64,000 nucleotides of DNA, from the NCBI GenBank assembly GCA_022575985.1, contig JAKSXM010000132.1:11346001-11410000 (forward strand), written 5' to 3'. Below, piece after piece: positions 21,219 through 32,319 of this stretch. Every line of letters begins with the position of its first letter. Position 1 is the stretch's first letter. This DNA is from Anagrus nilaparvatae. Lineage: Eukaryota > Arthropoda > Insecta > Hymenoptera > Mymaridae. A model generated the notes under the pieces. It did no database searches. It saw only the letters and a list, made by a program, of their open reading frames with translations, and was not told the origin of the DNA. The position numbers and the translations under genes are program-made.

Positions 21219-24200
21219 TTACTCAGGAGTTTTAGTTTTTAAAAAATTTCCATATAATTGTAAAACTTTGTACGGAAGCCATTCGTGTAAAAACACATAT
21301 ACTATGCGAATTAATGAGATTTCTATTAAAAAGACTTTCGGAATTCGTATTGCTTTTTTTGGAGTATATTTTCGAGAATATTCTGCAACTTTTTGTAAAA
21401 AATAATTCATTGTAATCTTTGCTTCAGAAGATGAAACGTAGTTGTAAATGAGCATCATTTCGTTTCTCCTATAAATATGGTATATTTTATTATTTGAATG
21501 GGTAAAAATTGTCAAGATTCAACATAAAATTTTAGATATTGTTTTTTTAAAATTAATTATAAAAAATATTAGTACTTAGTTGTTTGTTGAGCTACATCCC
21601 AAGCACTAACAATTACGGCATTTATTGTATAATCTCCTGGTACAATATTAAAAATTAGATCTGGATTCAAATTTAATACTCGTAGCATCCCTAACATTAT
21701 TTTTAATACGAATTTAGTTGGTCCATAATCATTATTTATCCATCCACTGATTGGTTCATTAAATGTTGAAATTACTAAAAGCAAAATAATTTTATTAAAA
21801 GAAAAGTACATTGATTCAATTTGATTAATAATTTTTTAACCTGCTGCTGGTCGAAAAATGCCCATTGGAATAGAATCATTATTTCTTTTTACAATATCTT
21901 CCGCCAGAGCCTTTGAAAATACATATGAATTTGCCCGTGGTTCGATCAAACTAGAAAGCAATTGCGTTTATTTTAATATGTATAGCCTTATTAAGATGTA
22001 ATATAGAGTTTTGTAAATGATATATTCATTGCTATCTATTTTGCATTAAAATTATTGGGCAAAAAGGTTTAGCTAAATTATTTTAATTAAATGCGTAATT
22101 ATTATTTTATGCATTATTTTTGGAACTGTAGTATAAAGAATGAATAGAATGAAGTTTTACTTCAATGTATATTTGGTTGTCAAACGATAGGGGTATACTT
22201 ATTGCAGAGAATATAATTATTTATTATTACTTTATCTACAGTTTTTGAACTAACATGGGTATATTACGACCTATACGATTTTTCTGCATTGGTCGCGAGA
22301 AATCACGATTTTCTTTTCCACACAGCATAAACTTAGCAAACGAGATCAACAAAACTAATAGTATCCAAATTTTATTAAGTACATTTTAAACTAATACAAT
22401 CAGTTATTTTATATCTTTAAAGATTTGATTACTGGACACATCTTGGCCATGTATCTATGATCTCGGTATAGCCTTTGAGGAAATCCTGCTTGAAATTTAG
22501 TTGCATTTTTTGATTAATGTTAGTAATTCTGTTGATATTAATTTTTTTTTTTTTTTTTTTAAGGGAAATATGTGAATCTTGCATCAGCCATGGAGTGTTT
22601 GCGGGCCTTAAAGATCCGCAAATTTCCATGACCGCCCAGTTGTACAAAGTGTACAACTGGGAGACCACCGGCGAACGCGGTCGCCGGCTACGCCCCAGAT
22701 TCTTACTGGATAAACGCACTTTAAACCCCCCGCGCTTGTTTGTACCAAACCGGAACTCCCTTTTCAGGTATAACTTCAGTTTGGGACGCGCAGCCTAGGC
22801 AGCTGGCCGCTGCCTTCCCCCCTGCCTAGGGGCAGGAGAGCTCTCTACGATAGAAAGCCCTCCTCCTTCTTCTCCAACAAGGTGGTCCTTACGCTACTTT
22901 GTTCCAGTTTTTGGAACTCCGTAGCATTTCCGGGACCACCGTCTCCGGCCTCCAAATCGGGAAGGGCGGGCGCCCCTCCGCGTAGCGCACACATTCGAAG
23001 AATATGTGCTCTACTGTATCATCCACGCCCGGACAGTGCAAGCACTCCTTTGTTGCCACCTTATGCCAATGCTTCAACATGACACGGAAATACCCGTGTC
23101 CAGTTAAGAACTGGGTAAGGTAGAAATCCACCTCCCCATGATGTCGTCCCATCCATGCCTGCAGGTCTGAGCTCAGTCTGCGCGTCCATCGAGCATTTTT
23201 CTCTTGGTTCATTTTCCATCGTTTCTTCCATGCTTTCATAGAGTTGAAGCGGGCGCGAGTGGAAGCCACTTCGCGCTCATCTACGCTCTCGTAGATAAAT
23301 TTCCGCTCCAACGCTAGCAGGTCGATGGGTATCACCGAAGCGACAACCTGGATCGCCTCTAGAGTTACCGTGTGGTATCCGCAGGCGATCCTCACTGCCG
23401 CTTGCCCCTGTACCGACGATATTTTATGTCTGTTCTTGGCAGTTTCTGTGGTCTTCGCCCAGACTTCTGATCCGTAGAGCAGGACAGAGTTGACGACTGA
23501 CATCAGGAGCCTTCGCTTCCCTGGTTTGGGTCCCCCAATGTTGGCCATGAGCCTTGATAGGGAGGATGCGACCGACGCTGCCTTTTCACACGACCTCTGA
23601 AATTGCTCCCAGAAGGTCAGCTTGTTATCAAGCTGAACTCCCAGGTATTTCACCGATGTTCTGGTTCGAATCGTGTGAGGTTTTCCGCCATCGTCGATAA
23701 TTACATCGAAGTCGGTGGGAACCCTTCGGCGGGTCAGCAGTACGATCTCCGTTTTTGGGATCGCAAGCTGGAGCCCGTGATCGCTCATCCAGAGGTTGAT
23801 CCGACTCATGACTAGATTCAACCTCTCCTGGGTCACTTCCATGTCCCTGCCAGTTATGGTCAGGGCCACGTCGTCGGCGTACCCGATCAGGGAAACTCCT
23901 TCCGGGAGGTGGACGCGTAAGCCATCGTAAAAGGCATTCCACAGGTCCGGTCCGAGAACCGAACCTTGCGCGATGCCTGCACTCAAAACCCTTTCACGCC
24001 TTCCATCGAGCGTGTCGTAGAGCAGTCTCCGGTCCCGCAGGTAATCCTTTAGTACGTTACCCAGATACCTGGGTATCCGGAAATCGTACTCGAGGGACCG
24101 GATCATGTCATCCCACTACTTGGCCGAGTCTGTTGATATTAATTATTGACACGTTTTAGCTTCCCAAATGTATACAATTACTACTTTACTATAAAACTTA

Positions 24201-25075
24201 GGAATCGAGAAAACCCGTTTTTAGGCAACTATCGGGCTAATTCAAGAAGTTTTCCGAAAGGGTGGAGGATGCAAATTTTTTCCCTTTATATTAACGTCAA
24301 AATGCAGCGATTGGAACTACAAAATATAGTTTCTATATTTTATTAAATTTCAAACTACTCTTCAGGTGGGTACTCGTTATTACAAAAGTTTTGTAACTAA
24401 GTATTTAATTACTGAGAAACTAAATTATTCCTATGATCTTCTGAATCTTCATCGATATTTTCTATTATTTGTTGCAACTCTTTATAGTTGTACGGAAAAG
24501 AGTAACAACATTCTTCAATTTCTTTTCGGTATATTTGTGAATATATTTTTGATAAGTGTATAAAAACCTGCAAAAAACAAAGAAAATATGTTGCAGAGGA
24601 TTTTTTAAAACTTTGTAACACATTCGCTGCATCAGCAACCACGTATTAATTTTAGCATAATTACTAGATTAAAAAAATATTTTTTTACTTTCAGGTTTTT
24701 CATTCCTTTGCATAATTCTAGAATGTCTAAGCAACCTCCAGCATTAATGTCAACAGCTACTTTTAATTTTTCATTGAACTGAACAGTCGCAGCAGCATGA
24801 AAAACGATTGTTATCTATGTATGTTAAAAAAAAAATAAAATTATTATTAATTTTAACTATTTTTATGATTTTCAAAACAGAAATATTTCAAAATTAAAAT
24901 ATTTACATTTTCAGTTAATATTTCTCTGTTTTTAAAAATCTATAAAATTAAATAATAAAAATTGAATCATTATATATTTCTTTTAAAAATATCACTTTAA
25001 AAATTTTAATTATCTTACAGGTCGTTCTAAAATTTTTTGAAGCCTAGTAGTTGAATCAAAATTTTTTTTAGGCCT
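21219..25075 (-). pseudogene. Fatty acyl-CoA reductase gene, truncated
   Basis: Exons recognised, in transcript order: about 25075-25019 (RPKKNFDSTTRLQKILERP), 24814-24689 (IVFHAAATVQFNEKLKVAV), 24567-24413 (VFIHLSKIYS), 21950-21841 (ANSYVFSKALAEDIV), 21774-21576 (STFNEPISGW) and 21468 to about 21223 (IYNYVSSSEAK). Splice phases agree at every junction from 24814 onward. These match the NAD-binding Rossmann region of insect fatty acyl-CoA reductases, which reduce acyl-CoA to alcohols for wax and pheromone. Missing are the GxxGxxG start, the exon between ERP and IVFH (about 55 residues) and the C-terminal FAR domain. A Penelope remnant abuts the first exon and a fold-back element follows the last. 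A retrotransposon fills the third visible intron. I judge it a decayed copy, though some exons may still be spliced. Confidence 0.75.
22544..24128 (-). mobile_element. R1-clade retrotransposon, copy 2, 5'-truncated, in FAR intron
   Basis: An open frame of 405 codons (24106-22889, minus) encodes the later half of a reverse transcriptase: GIAQGSVLGPDLWNAFYDG, catalytic YADD, GKPHTIRTRTSVKYLG-type motifs and the terminal zinc knuckle CLHCPGVDDTVEHIFFEC. A poly(A) tail (read as T at 22544-22560) ends it. The flanks carry a 16 bp duplication, TCTGTTGATATTAATT, at 22528-22543 and 24129-24144. This is the signature of target-primed reverse transcription with 5' truncation. It differs from copies 1 and 3 and is a separate subfamily. 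The frame is undamaged, so insertion is recent relative to its neighbours. Confidence 0.9.
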
Positions 25076-25079
25076 TGGG

Positions 25080-26100
25080 AATTAGTTTTTTACGATTTAT
25101 AAAAACAAATATTAGATAAGTTTGATTTTGAAATTCCGTTTTATGGAAGATATGTAGACGACACTTTCTTAATAATACCAAAAAATAAAATAGATTTCGT
25201 GTTAGAAACTTTTAATAGTTATCATGAAAGAATAAAATTTACGATAGAAATTGAAAAAGATAATAGGTTAAATTTTTTGGATATGCAATTAATAAGAAAT
25301 AACTGAGATGGCAGTATTATATCTAACTGGTACCGTAAAAAGACATATTCTGGTAGATTGTTAAATTATCTTTCGGACCATTCCAAAAATCATAAAACAG
25401 GGGTAATTATATCTTTGGTAGATAAAGCAATAAAGCTATCTCACCCCCAATTCCATAATAATAATTTAAAATACATAAAAGAAATTTTATCGCTTAATAA
25501 TTACCCAAAAAAATTCATAAATCATGAAATAAAAAATAGAGTCAAACATATTAGTCTAATAGGTAATAATAGAACCTCAGACAATAGTAATATAGAAAAT
25601 AAAAAATAGAAAAATATTTATGCTTCCAAGCAATAGTAATAGGTATAAGCAATGAGATACATAATTTTATTAAAAAATATAATCTAGATATTATATATCA
25701 TGTCCCCTTCAAATTAAATAAATTTATCAAATTAGGAAAAGATAGATTAACTAATAAACAACAAAAAAATGTAGTTTATTGTGTAGAATGTAAAGACTGC
25801 GATAAAAAATATTATGGTCAAACAGCGCGACTTACAGAAACTCGAATTGGTGAACTCAGTAGCAATTTTAAACAGAGGCCGAGCAATCATAATGTAATGT
25901 CCACACATAAGCTACAAACATCCCATGATTTTGAATGGGATAATTTTAAAATTCTACATAGAGAATCTAACACTAAAAAAAGAGAATATGTCGAATTACT
26001 ATTCATTAAAAAAATAATCAAATAAGTTTAAATAAAAAAAGTGATCTTGCTAATTTTGATCCTCCTCAAGAAATCATATTAAATAAAATTTTATAATAAA
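25080..26100 (+). pseudogene. Penelope-like element, RT end plus GIY-YIG, decayed
   Basis: Reads FYGRYVDDTFLIIPKNK (RT catalytic YVDD) at about 25135-25190, NRLNFLDMQL, an in-frame stop at about 25303, and SDHSKNHKTGVIISLVDKAI at 25375-25435. After a shift near 25610 comes CVECKDCDKKYYGQTARL at about 25790-25835, the zinc knuckle and GIY-YIG start. The order RT then GIY-YIG defines Penelope-like elements. The 5' half is lost. Its left edge abuts a fatty acyl-CoA reductase exon. Confidence 0.8.
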
Positions 26101-26128
26101 ATTTTAAATATATCTTAATACTATATAT

Positions 26129-27889
26129 CACACCAAGCCTGAACGTGCCGGAAAGTTAAAAAAAATGTCGCTAAAATCGGCTTGTGTAGATTTTTAAAAT
26201 ATATTTTTTTCAGTCGATTCGTTCCTACTAGAAAATCCGATCAGCTCGTCTGCCGGACTTTCATGGGACCTATAATGCGTATTTTAAGTTTTTTTTAAAC
26301 TTAATGACTTTTAAATTGCCACCAAAATTTTATTTTTTCATAAAAATAACTTCTATAGGTCTCAAAAATTTTTTACAAGCCTCACGCTTCCAACGATTCC
26401 TTACTCGTCACTTTTGATTGATTTGTTTTCCAAATATGATAATTTAAAGTCAGAGTCCCAATTTAAGAATTTTTAAAAAAAGTCATTTTTATCATTATAT
26501 CTTTGAAAATCTATATCTCAGAAACTACTCAATGAAAAGAGACTAGTAAAAATTTTTTAAAAAATTTAAGCTTATAGAAAAATTTTGAGACCACCTATAA
26601 AACCATATTTCATGAATAATTACAATTTTAGCAATAATTTAGAAAATTGGTCATTTTGGGCTAAAAATGGGCCTTTAGTTTATTTACAATAACTATGAAA
26701 GAATTAGTGTTATATAATTGCGGTTTACGGTGTTTAAAAATTTACTTTTACACCAAAAAAATAAAACTAACCATACGTTTTTTTACGTTGAACCAATTAA
26801 GACCCCTGTGTTATAATGGTCTACGTGCAATGATCATTGCTTTTAAATGTAAAATATCTAATCATGAGACAAAGTTAAGAATAAAATAATAATTTTTATT
26901 AAGTTTTTATTAAGTCTAAAAATTATTTTAGACAAAATATTGAAATTGGACATTTAGATTTTTCAATAAAATTATTATTATGTATAGATACTAAAAGTAT
27001 TATTAGTTAAATTTTTAGTTGAATTTTATTTTAATTATTAGTTCAATTAAGTAATTATATGTAAAAAAAATTGAATTTATTTTACATATTTTTATATATT
27101 GTAAACATTCTTAAAATAAAAAAAAAAAAATTAATAAAAATTATTATTTTATTTTTAACTTTGTCTCATGATTAGATATTTTACATTTAAAAGAAACTAT
27201 CATATAACACAGGGGACTTAATTGGTTCAACGTAAAAAAACGTATGGTTAGTTTTATTTTTTTGGTGTAAAAGTAAATTTTTAAGCACCGTAAACCGCAA
27301 TTATATAACACTAATTCTTTTATAGTTATTGTAAATAAATTAAAGGCCCATTTTTAGCCCAAAATGACCAAATTTCTAAATTATTGCTAAAATTGTAATT
27401 ATTCATGAAAATTGGTTTTATAGGTGATCTCAAAAATTTTCTATAAGCTTAAATTTTTTAAAAAATTTTTACTCGTCTCTTTTCATTGAGTAGTTTCTGA
27501 GATATAGATTTTCAAAGATATAATGATAAAAATGACTTTTTTTAAAAATTCTTAAATTGGGACTCTGACTTTAAATTATCATATTTTGAAAACAAATCAA
27601 TCAAAAGTTACGAGTAAGGAATCATTGGAAGCGTGAGGCTTGTAAAAAATTTTTGAGACCTATAGAAGTTATTTTTATGAAAAAATAAAATTTTGGTGGC
27701 AATTTAAAAGTCATTAAGTTTAAAAAAAACTTAAAATACGCATTATAGGTCCCATGAAAGTCCGGCAGACGAGCTGATCGGATTTTCTAGTAGGAACGAA
27801 TCGACTGAAAAAAATATATTTTAAAAATCTACACAAGCCGATTTTAGCGACATTTTTTTCAACTTTCCGGCACGTTCAGGCTTGGTGTG
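26129..27889. mobile_element. 1.76 kb fold-back element, CACACC family, copy 1
   Basis: Nearly the whole unit is an inverted repeat with arms of about 750 bp around a loop of about 250 bp. It starts CACACCAAGCCTGAACGTGC and ends with the complement. It is flanked by ATAT on both sides (26125-26128 and 27890-27893). A related copy at 44762-46404 is flanked by AACT on both sides. A CAC...GTG terminus with 4 bp duplication resembles Chapaev-type (CMC) elements, but no transposase is present, so this is tentative. Confidence 0.8.
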
Positions 27890-27982
27890 ATATATTTGAA
27901 AATTTATTTGTTTGTCTGTCTGTTTGTCTGTCTGTCCACTCATCACGCAAGAACCGCCGAACCAATAAGCATGAAAAAAGTT

Positions 27983-28395
27983 AAAACCATATAAATTTTA
28001 TTTAAAAATTTTATAAAATTTATCTAATTATATTATATTGTAAAATAAATAAAATTACAGTTAATTGACTAATTGTATATTAACAAATTTTAAATTTAAA
28101 AATTGAATACAAAAATATGATAGCGGTAAAATAATAAAATTTTTTAAAAAAAGTAACTAGATGTTTGTTGGTTTGTTACTATATTGTATTAAATTTTATA
28201 CGAATAGGACTTTATCCAGCTCGCTTGGATAATATTAGCCTTATCCAAGCGATACCGGTTGATGTTGAACAAAAAAATAAAAATTGTCGAGAATCGGACT
28301 TTAGCCAACACAGCTTGGCTAAAGCTAGCTTTAACCAGATAGTCTTAGCTTTAGCCAGAGATCGGACTATAACCGTAACATATATATATATATAA
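27983..28395 (+). repeat. Repeat family with GGATAA/GGCTAAAG hairpins, copy A
   Basis: Shares about 400 bp with the inverted copy at 29575-29980, so the two form arms around a 1.2 kb loop. A third, shortened copy is at 30314-30608. The family includes TAGATGTTTGTTGGTTTGTT, palindromic TATCCAGCTCGCTTGGATA, and AGCCAACACAGCTTGGCT followed by CTTTAGCCAGAG. An open frame of about 76 codons is conserved between copies, but it simply follows the hairpins and is not proposed as a gene. Confidence 0.65.
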
Positions 28396-28739
28396 ATTTT
28401 TTTACCAGCTTCAAAAATATTTTAATTTTGAAGAGACGTCCGTTTTTAATAAAAATTTAACTAAGTACGTATAAATCAAGTAATACAAATAGCGACGTTA
28501 AAATTTTATCATTTTCTTCAGATATTTCACTTTTTAACCAAATTTTCAAAAAATTTAATTTTATTAAATAGTAAAAATTTTTTTATTTTAACTTTATTTT
28601 GACACTGGTTTTATGTAATTTCATTCAAATCGGTTCGAGCTTCATGATAAAACACATACAGACACACAAATAAATTATTAAAAGTACCATAAAAAATAAA
28701 AAAATGAAAAAAATTTTTTTTAACAGCTTCAAAAATATT

Positions 28740-29012
28740 TGATAAAATTTTAAAGATACCTCCGTTTTGAATAAAAATTTCAGAGAATACGTAAAAATTA
28801 AGCCGAATCGAATGCTACAAAGTGCGATAAATATTTGTTTCGATAGTCTCGAGATATTTCAATTTTTGCTAAAAATTTAAAAAAATTTTATCAAGTACAA
28901 AAACACTCAAAATTAAATATCTCAAAACCTACGATAGCTGAGCAAAAAATCTATGACCTATGTTACCCGCAGACTTTTTTTCTTTATTTTGACACCGGTT
29001 TCATGCCAATCG
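28740..29012 (+). repeat. Dispersed repeat, also at 47690-47953
   Basis: From AAAGATACCTCCGTTTTGAA through ACGATAGCTGAG to TATGTTACCCGC and TTTGACACCG, this matches 47690-47953 on the same strand with scattered changes. A more worn relative lies at about 28425-28650. Nearby runs of TGTCTGTCTG (27905-27935) and ACAGACACACAAA (28665) belong to the same kind of transposon tail. No protein is seen. Confidence 0.55.
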
Positions 29013-29060
29013 GTTCGGTGGTTCTTGAGTCATTAGGGTACAGACAAACAAACAAACAAA

Positions 29061-29565
29061 ATAACCGGTTTGTGTAACTACACAACCAACGAGCATGGAA
29101 CATGTTCACTCATAACAGTAATAAATCCAAAAACCTAAATTACAATAAATCCTGAAATATAAATTATTCTAAGTCGATAAACTTAAAGTATTCTAAGTTT
29201 TTGTTGTTATCAAGGCCTGACTCCAACTTCAAATTATTCTAAGTTCTTAAATCGAAGTTCATTTCACCCCCCCCCCCAAATCGTCAATTTTTGACCCCCC
29301 CCCCCTAAAAGCGTCAATTTTTGACCCCCCCCCTAAAAGCGTCAATTTTTGACCCCCCCCCCTGAAAGCGTCAATTTTTGACCCCCCCCCCTAAAAGCGT
29401 CAATTTTTGACCCCCCCCCCCTGAAAGCGTCAATTTTTGACCCCCCCCCTGAAAGCGTCAATTTTTGACCCCCCCCCTAAAAGCGTCAATTTTTGACCCC
29501 CCCCCCCCCTGCCAAGCCAAACTTTTTCAAATACCCCATCCAATGAACATGTTCCATGTTAAAAA
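29061..29565. repeat. Poly-C repeat element, family ATAACCGG, copy 2
   Basis: Begins ATAACCGGTTTGTGTAACTA, has CATGGAACATGTTCACT, several ATTCTAAGT units, then at 29263-29511 a tandem array of about nine units of roughly 28 bp. Each unit is a poly-C run of 9 to 13 followed by TAAAAGCGTCAATTTTTGA. It closes AACATGTTCCATGTTAAAAA. GTCAATTTTTGAC inside each unit is itself palindromic. Same architecture as 6291-6745. Confidence 0.7.
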
Positions 29566-29574
29566 TTTTCAAAT

Positions 29575-29980
29575 ATATATGTTACGGTTAGAGTCCGATC
29601 TCTGGCTAAAGCTAAGACTATCCGGTTAAAGCTAGCTTTATCCAAGCCGTGTTGGCTAAAGTCTGATTCTCGACAATTTTTATTTTTTTGTTCAACATTA
29701 ACCGGTATCGCTTGGATAAAGCTAACATTATCCAAGCGAGCTGGATAAAGCCCGATTCGTATAAAATTTAATACAATATAGTAACAAACCAACAAACATC
29801 TAGTAACTTTTTTTAAAAAAATTTTATTATTTTACCGCTTTCATATTTTTGTATTCAATTTTTAAATTTAAAATTTTTTAATATACAATTAGTCAATTAA
29901 CTGTAATTTTATTTATTTTACAATATAATATAATTAAATAAATTTTATAAAATTTTTAAATAAAATTTATACGGTTAACT
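29575..29980 (-). repeat. Repeat family with GGATAA/GGCTAAAG hairpins, copy B
   Basis: Inverted partner of copy A at 27983-28395, with a closely similar sequence through AAACTAGATG-type and CCGTAACATATA edges. The poly-C element at 29061-29565 lies just inside its outer tip, and may have inserted in the loop between A and B. Confidence 0.65.
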
Positions 29981-30111
29981 TATAATATAAATTATATGTT
30001 TTTATTTGACAAAAAATCTAAATAAATTATTTGCATTTGAATAAATTTTTTAATTTACATGTCAATAAAAAAGAACAATTAATTAATATGAATTGAAAAA
30101 AATAAAAATTT

Positions 30112-30310
30112 TTATTTATTTGCACATGATAAGCTACTGTGACATTTTGAGTTAAATTTAAGCCCGTTTGTCTTGCACTTGCATTTATTATTTTTGCAAC
30201 CTTGTTTGTAGTTGCATCTTTGAAAACCTTGACCATCAAATTTAGATTCCAATATTGCAAGCTGACGTAATGATTTCTTTTCAGCTGATATTTTTGAAGT
30301 ATCAATATGT
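30112..30310 (-). pseudogene. Cysteine-rich C-terminus of an integrase-type transposase
   Basis: A frame with no ATG start reads SLRQLAILESKF, then RCNYKQGCKNNKCKCKTNGL and SKCHSSLSC before the stop at 30112. The CxC...CKCK...NSKCH spacing resembles the cysteine-rich tail of KRBA2-like/Ginger-type integrase transposases seen in many insect genomes. Only the tail is left. The frame giving a 92-residue ORF in the same place is a shadow. Confidence 0.5.
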
Positions 30311-30313
30311 GTT

Positions 30314-30608
30314 GTATAAAATTACAGTTAATTGACTAATTGTATATTAACAAATTTTAAATTTAAAAATTGAATACAAAAATATGATAGCGGTAAAATA
30401 ATAAAATTTTTTTAAAAAAAGTTACTAGATGTTTGTTGGTTTGTTACTATATTGTATTAAATTTTATACGAATCGGGCTTTATCCAAAAATATATAAAAA
30501 AAATAAAAATTGTCGAGAATCGGACTTTAGCCAACACGGCTTGGCTAAAGCTAGCTTTAACCGGTTAGTCTTAGCTTTAGCCAGAGATCGGACTCTAACC
30601 GTAACATA
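30314..30608 (+). repeat. Repeat family with GGATAA/GGCTAAAG hairpins, copy C
   Basis: Same orientation as copy A. It lacks the segment with the CTCGCTTGGATA hairpin, which is replaced by AAAAATATAT, but keeps the AGCCAACACGGCTTGGCT hairpin and the CCGTAACATATA edge. It is followed at about 30635-30652 by a GGGGGGGCTCCGCCCCC palindrome. Confidence 0.6.
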
Positions 30609-32319
30609 TACTACATAGTACTAGCAATAGTTGGAGGGGGGGGCTCCGCCCCCCTGTATTGCATTTACTTCCGTTTCTGTTGCTTAAGAAAACCATGTTT
30701 CACTGCAAAGACTACTGCGAAATAAGGTATGGTTTACTATTTTCTATCTATTTTCCTTATTAATAATAATGAAAATACTAACACTTTTATTATAAATAAT
30801 TATTTTGAAGAAAGTGATTTATTCTTAAAAAATATATTAAATTAGTTCATAAATAACGATAAATTTAATTAATCAACATATTGAATTATATAATTATTTG
30901 AACATGAAACCTCATTTTTAACTACTGTTTGGAAAATTCGCAGAAAGATTGCGCTTAGGATGATCAACTTTTTAAAGAAAGCAAAATTGAAGGCATACCT
31001 TTCTGTTGCATTCCTTTGGATTCTTTAGAACATATACAATGACGAACAAGCGAGAAACAGAAAATATTTTGCTCGTCCTACATTTTTTTTCTATAGTTGG
31101 AAGACTCAAAATCACGTTTTTTCGATATTTAAAAAAAACTCAATTTCTGAATTATTTTTTTTATAAATTAAAATTATTCTAAATGATGGATTTATGTTTT
31201 TTCACTTGCTTTACATTCACAATTTACTAAAAAGAGTATACTCTTTTTTCTTTATATACATATATATATATATATATGAGAAATTCCACCAAAAGATTGC
31301 GCTTATTATGGTCAACCTTTTGAAAAAAAAAAATTTGAAGGCACACCTTGCTAGTAGGTTTTTTTGAGTTCTTTAGATCATATATAGTCACAAAAAAGTG
31401 ATGAACAGAAAAAATGTTGCGTGTACAATAGTTTTTTTTGAGTTGGAAGGCTCAAAATCACGTTTTTCTGATATTTAAAAAAACCAATTTTTGAAACTTT
31501 TTTTTAATCAATTAAAATCATTCTAAACGATATATTTCTGTTTTTTAATTTATTTTGTACTCATAATTTGCTAAGAAAATCGTTTTTATACAGAAATAAC
31601 ACAAATTTTTAATTATTAGCGTCTGAAAGCAGCTCAAAAATTAAAAAACCGTTTTTAAAAATAAAAATTGCTTATTTAGCTTTTAAAACTTTTTTTAGTG
31701 GAATTATTATTAAAAGATAATGATAAAAAGTTGAATTAAATATAACTCATTAGTTACGAGCTTTAGAAATTACCTAAAACAGCTGCCCTGGTAGAAATAA
31801 CCTCCTTGCCCACAACCTTTACTTTAACGTTGCAGGGAACATTGCATACAACATTTCATGGAAGGTTATATTTTAATGTTTGAAATGTAAGGTTCCGTGC
31901 AATGTTGCATGGCACGTTCTATAAAACGTGAATTGAAAAAAGGTTTTTTTTTATTAATAAATTAAATATAATAATACATATATTTTTTTAAATTAAAAAA
32001 CAAACAAATTCATATTTATTAAGAAATTTTATTTATAAGGTTAATAAAAAATAATAATTATTTTTTTACATTTCTTCATGCATATAACATTAATTTAAAA
32101 ACACTGGACAACTGTTACATGATTTTTTTTGAAAAGTAAGAAGTCATCTTGGCTGAAAAAAATATTTAAACAAAGTAAAATGTCATAAAAAAAATTATTA
32201 TAAAATTTTAAAAGTATATGCTTATCTAATCTTAGTTGAATACTAAATTCTCTATCTCTGCCAGAAGAAAAAAATAAATTCATCGATGCATCTTTCAAAT
32301 CAACGGTAGCAAAGAAATG

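Noticed and set aside
22395..22510. Coding-like stretch before the retrotransposon (QDFLKGYTEIIDTWPRCVQ or an alternative frame)
   Set aside because: Slightly GC-richer, but it does not fit the fatty acyl-CoA reductase and has no good splice sites; function cannot be named.
28165..28395. 76-codon ORF conserved in three copies as a real gene
   Set aside because: The frame follows palindromic repeat DNA, has no domain, and sits within mobile repeat copies. Kept only as a finding.
29263..29511. Regularly spaced 28 bp units that look like a CRISPR array
   Set aside because: Units are poly-C plus an invariant spacer, not constant repeats with unique spacers, and the setting is an insect-type genome.
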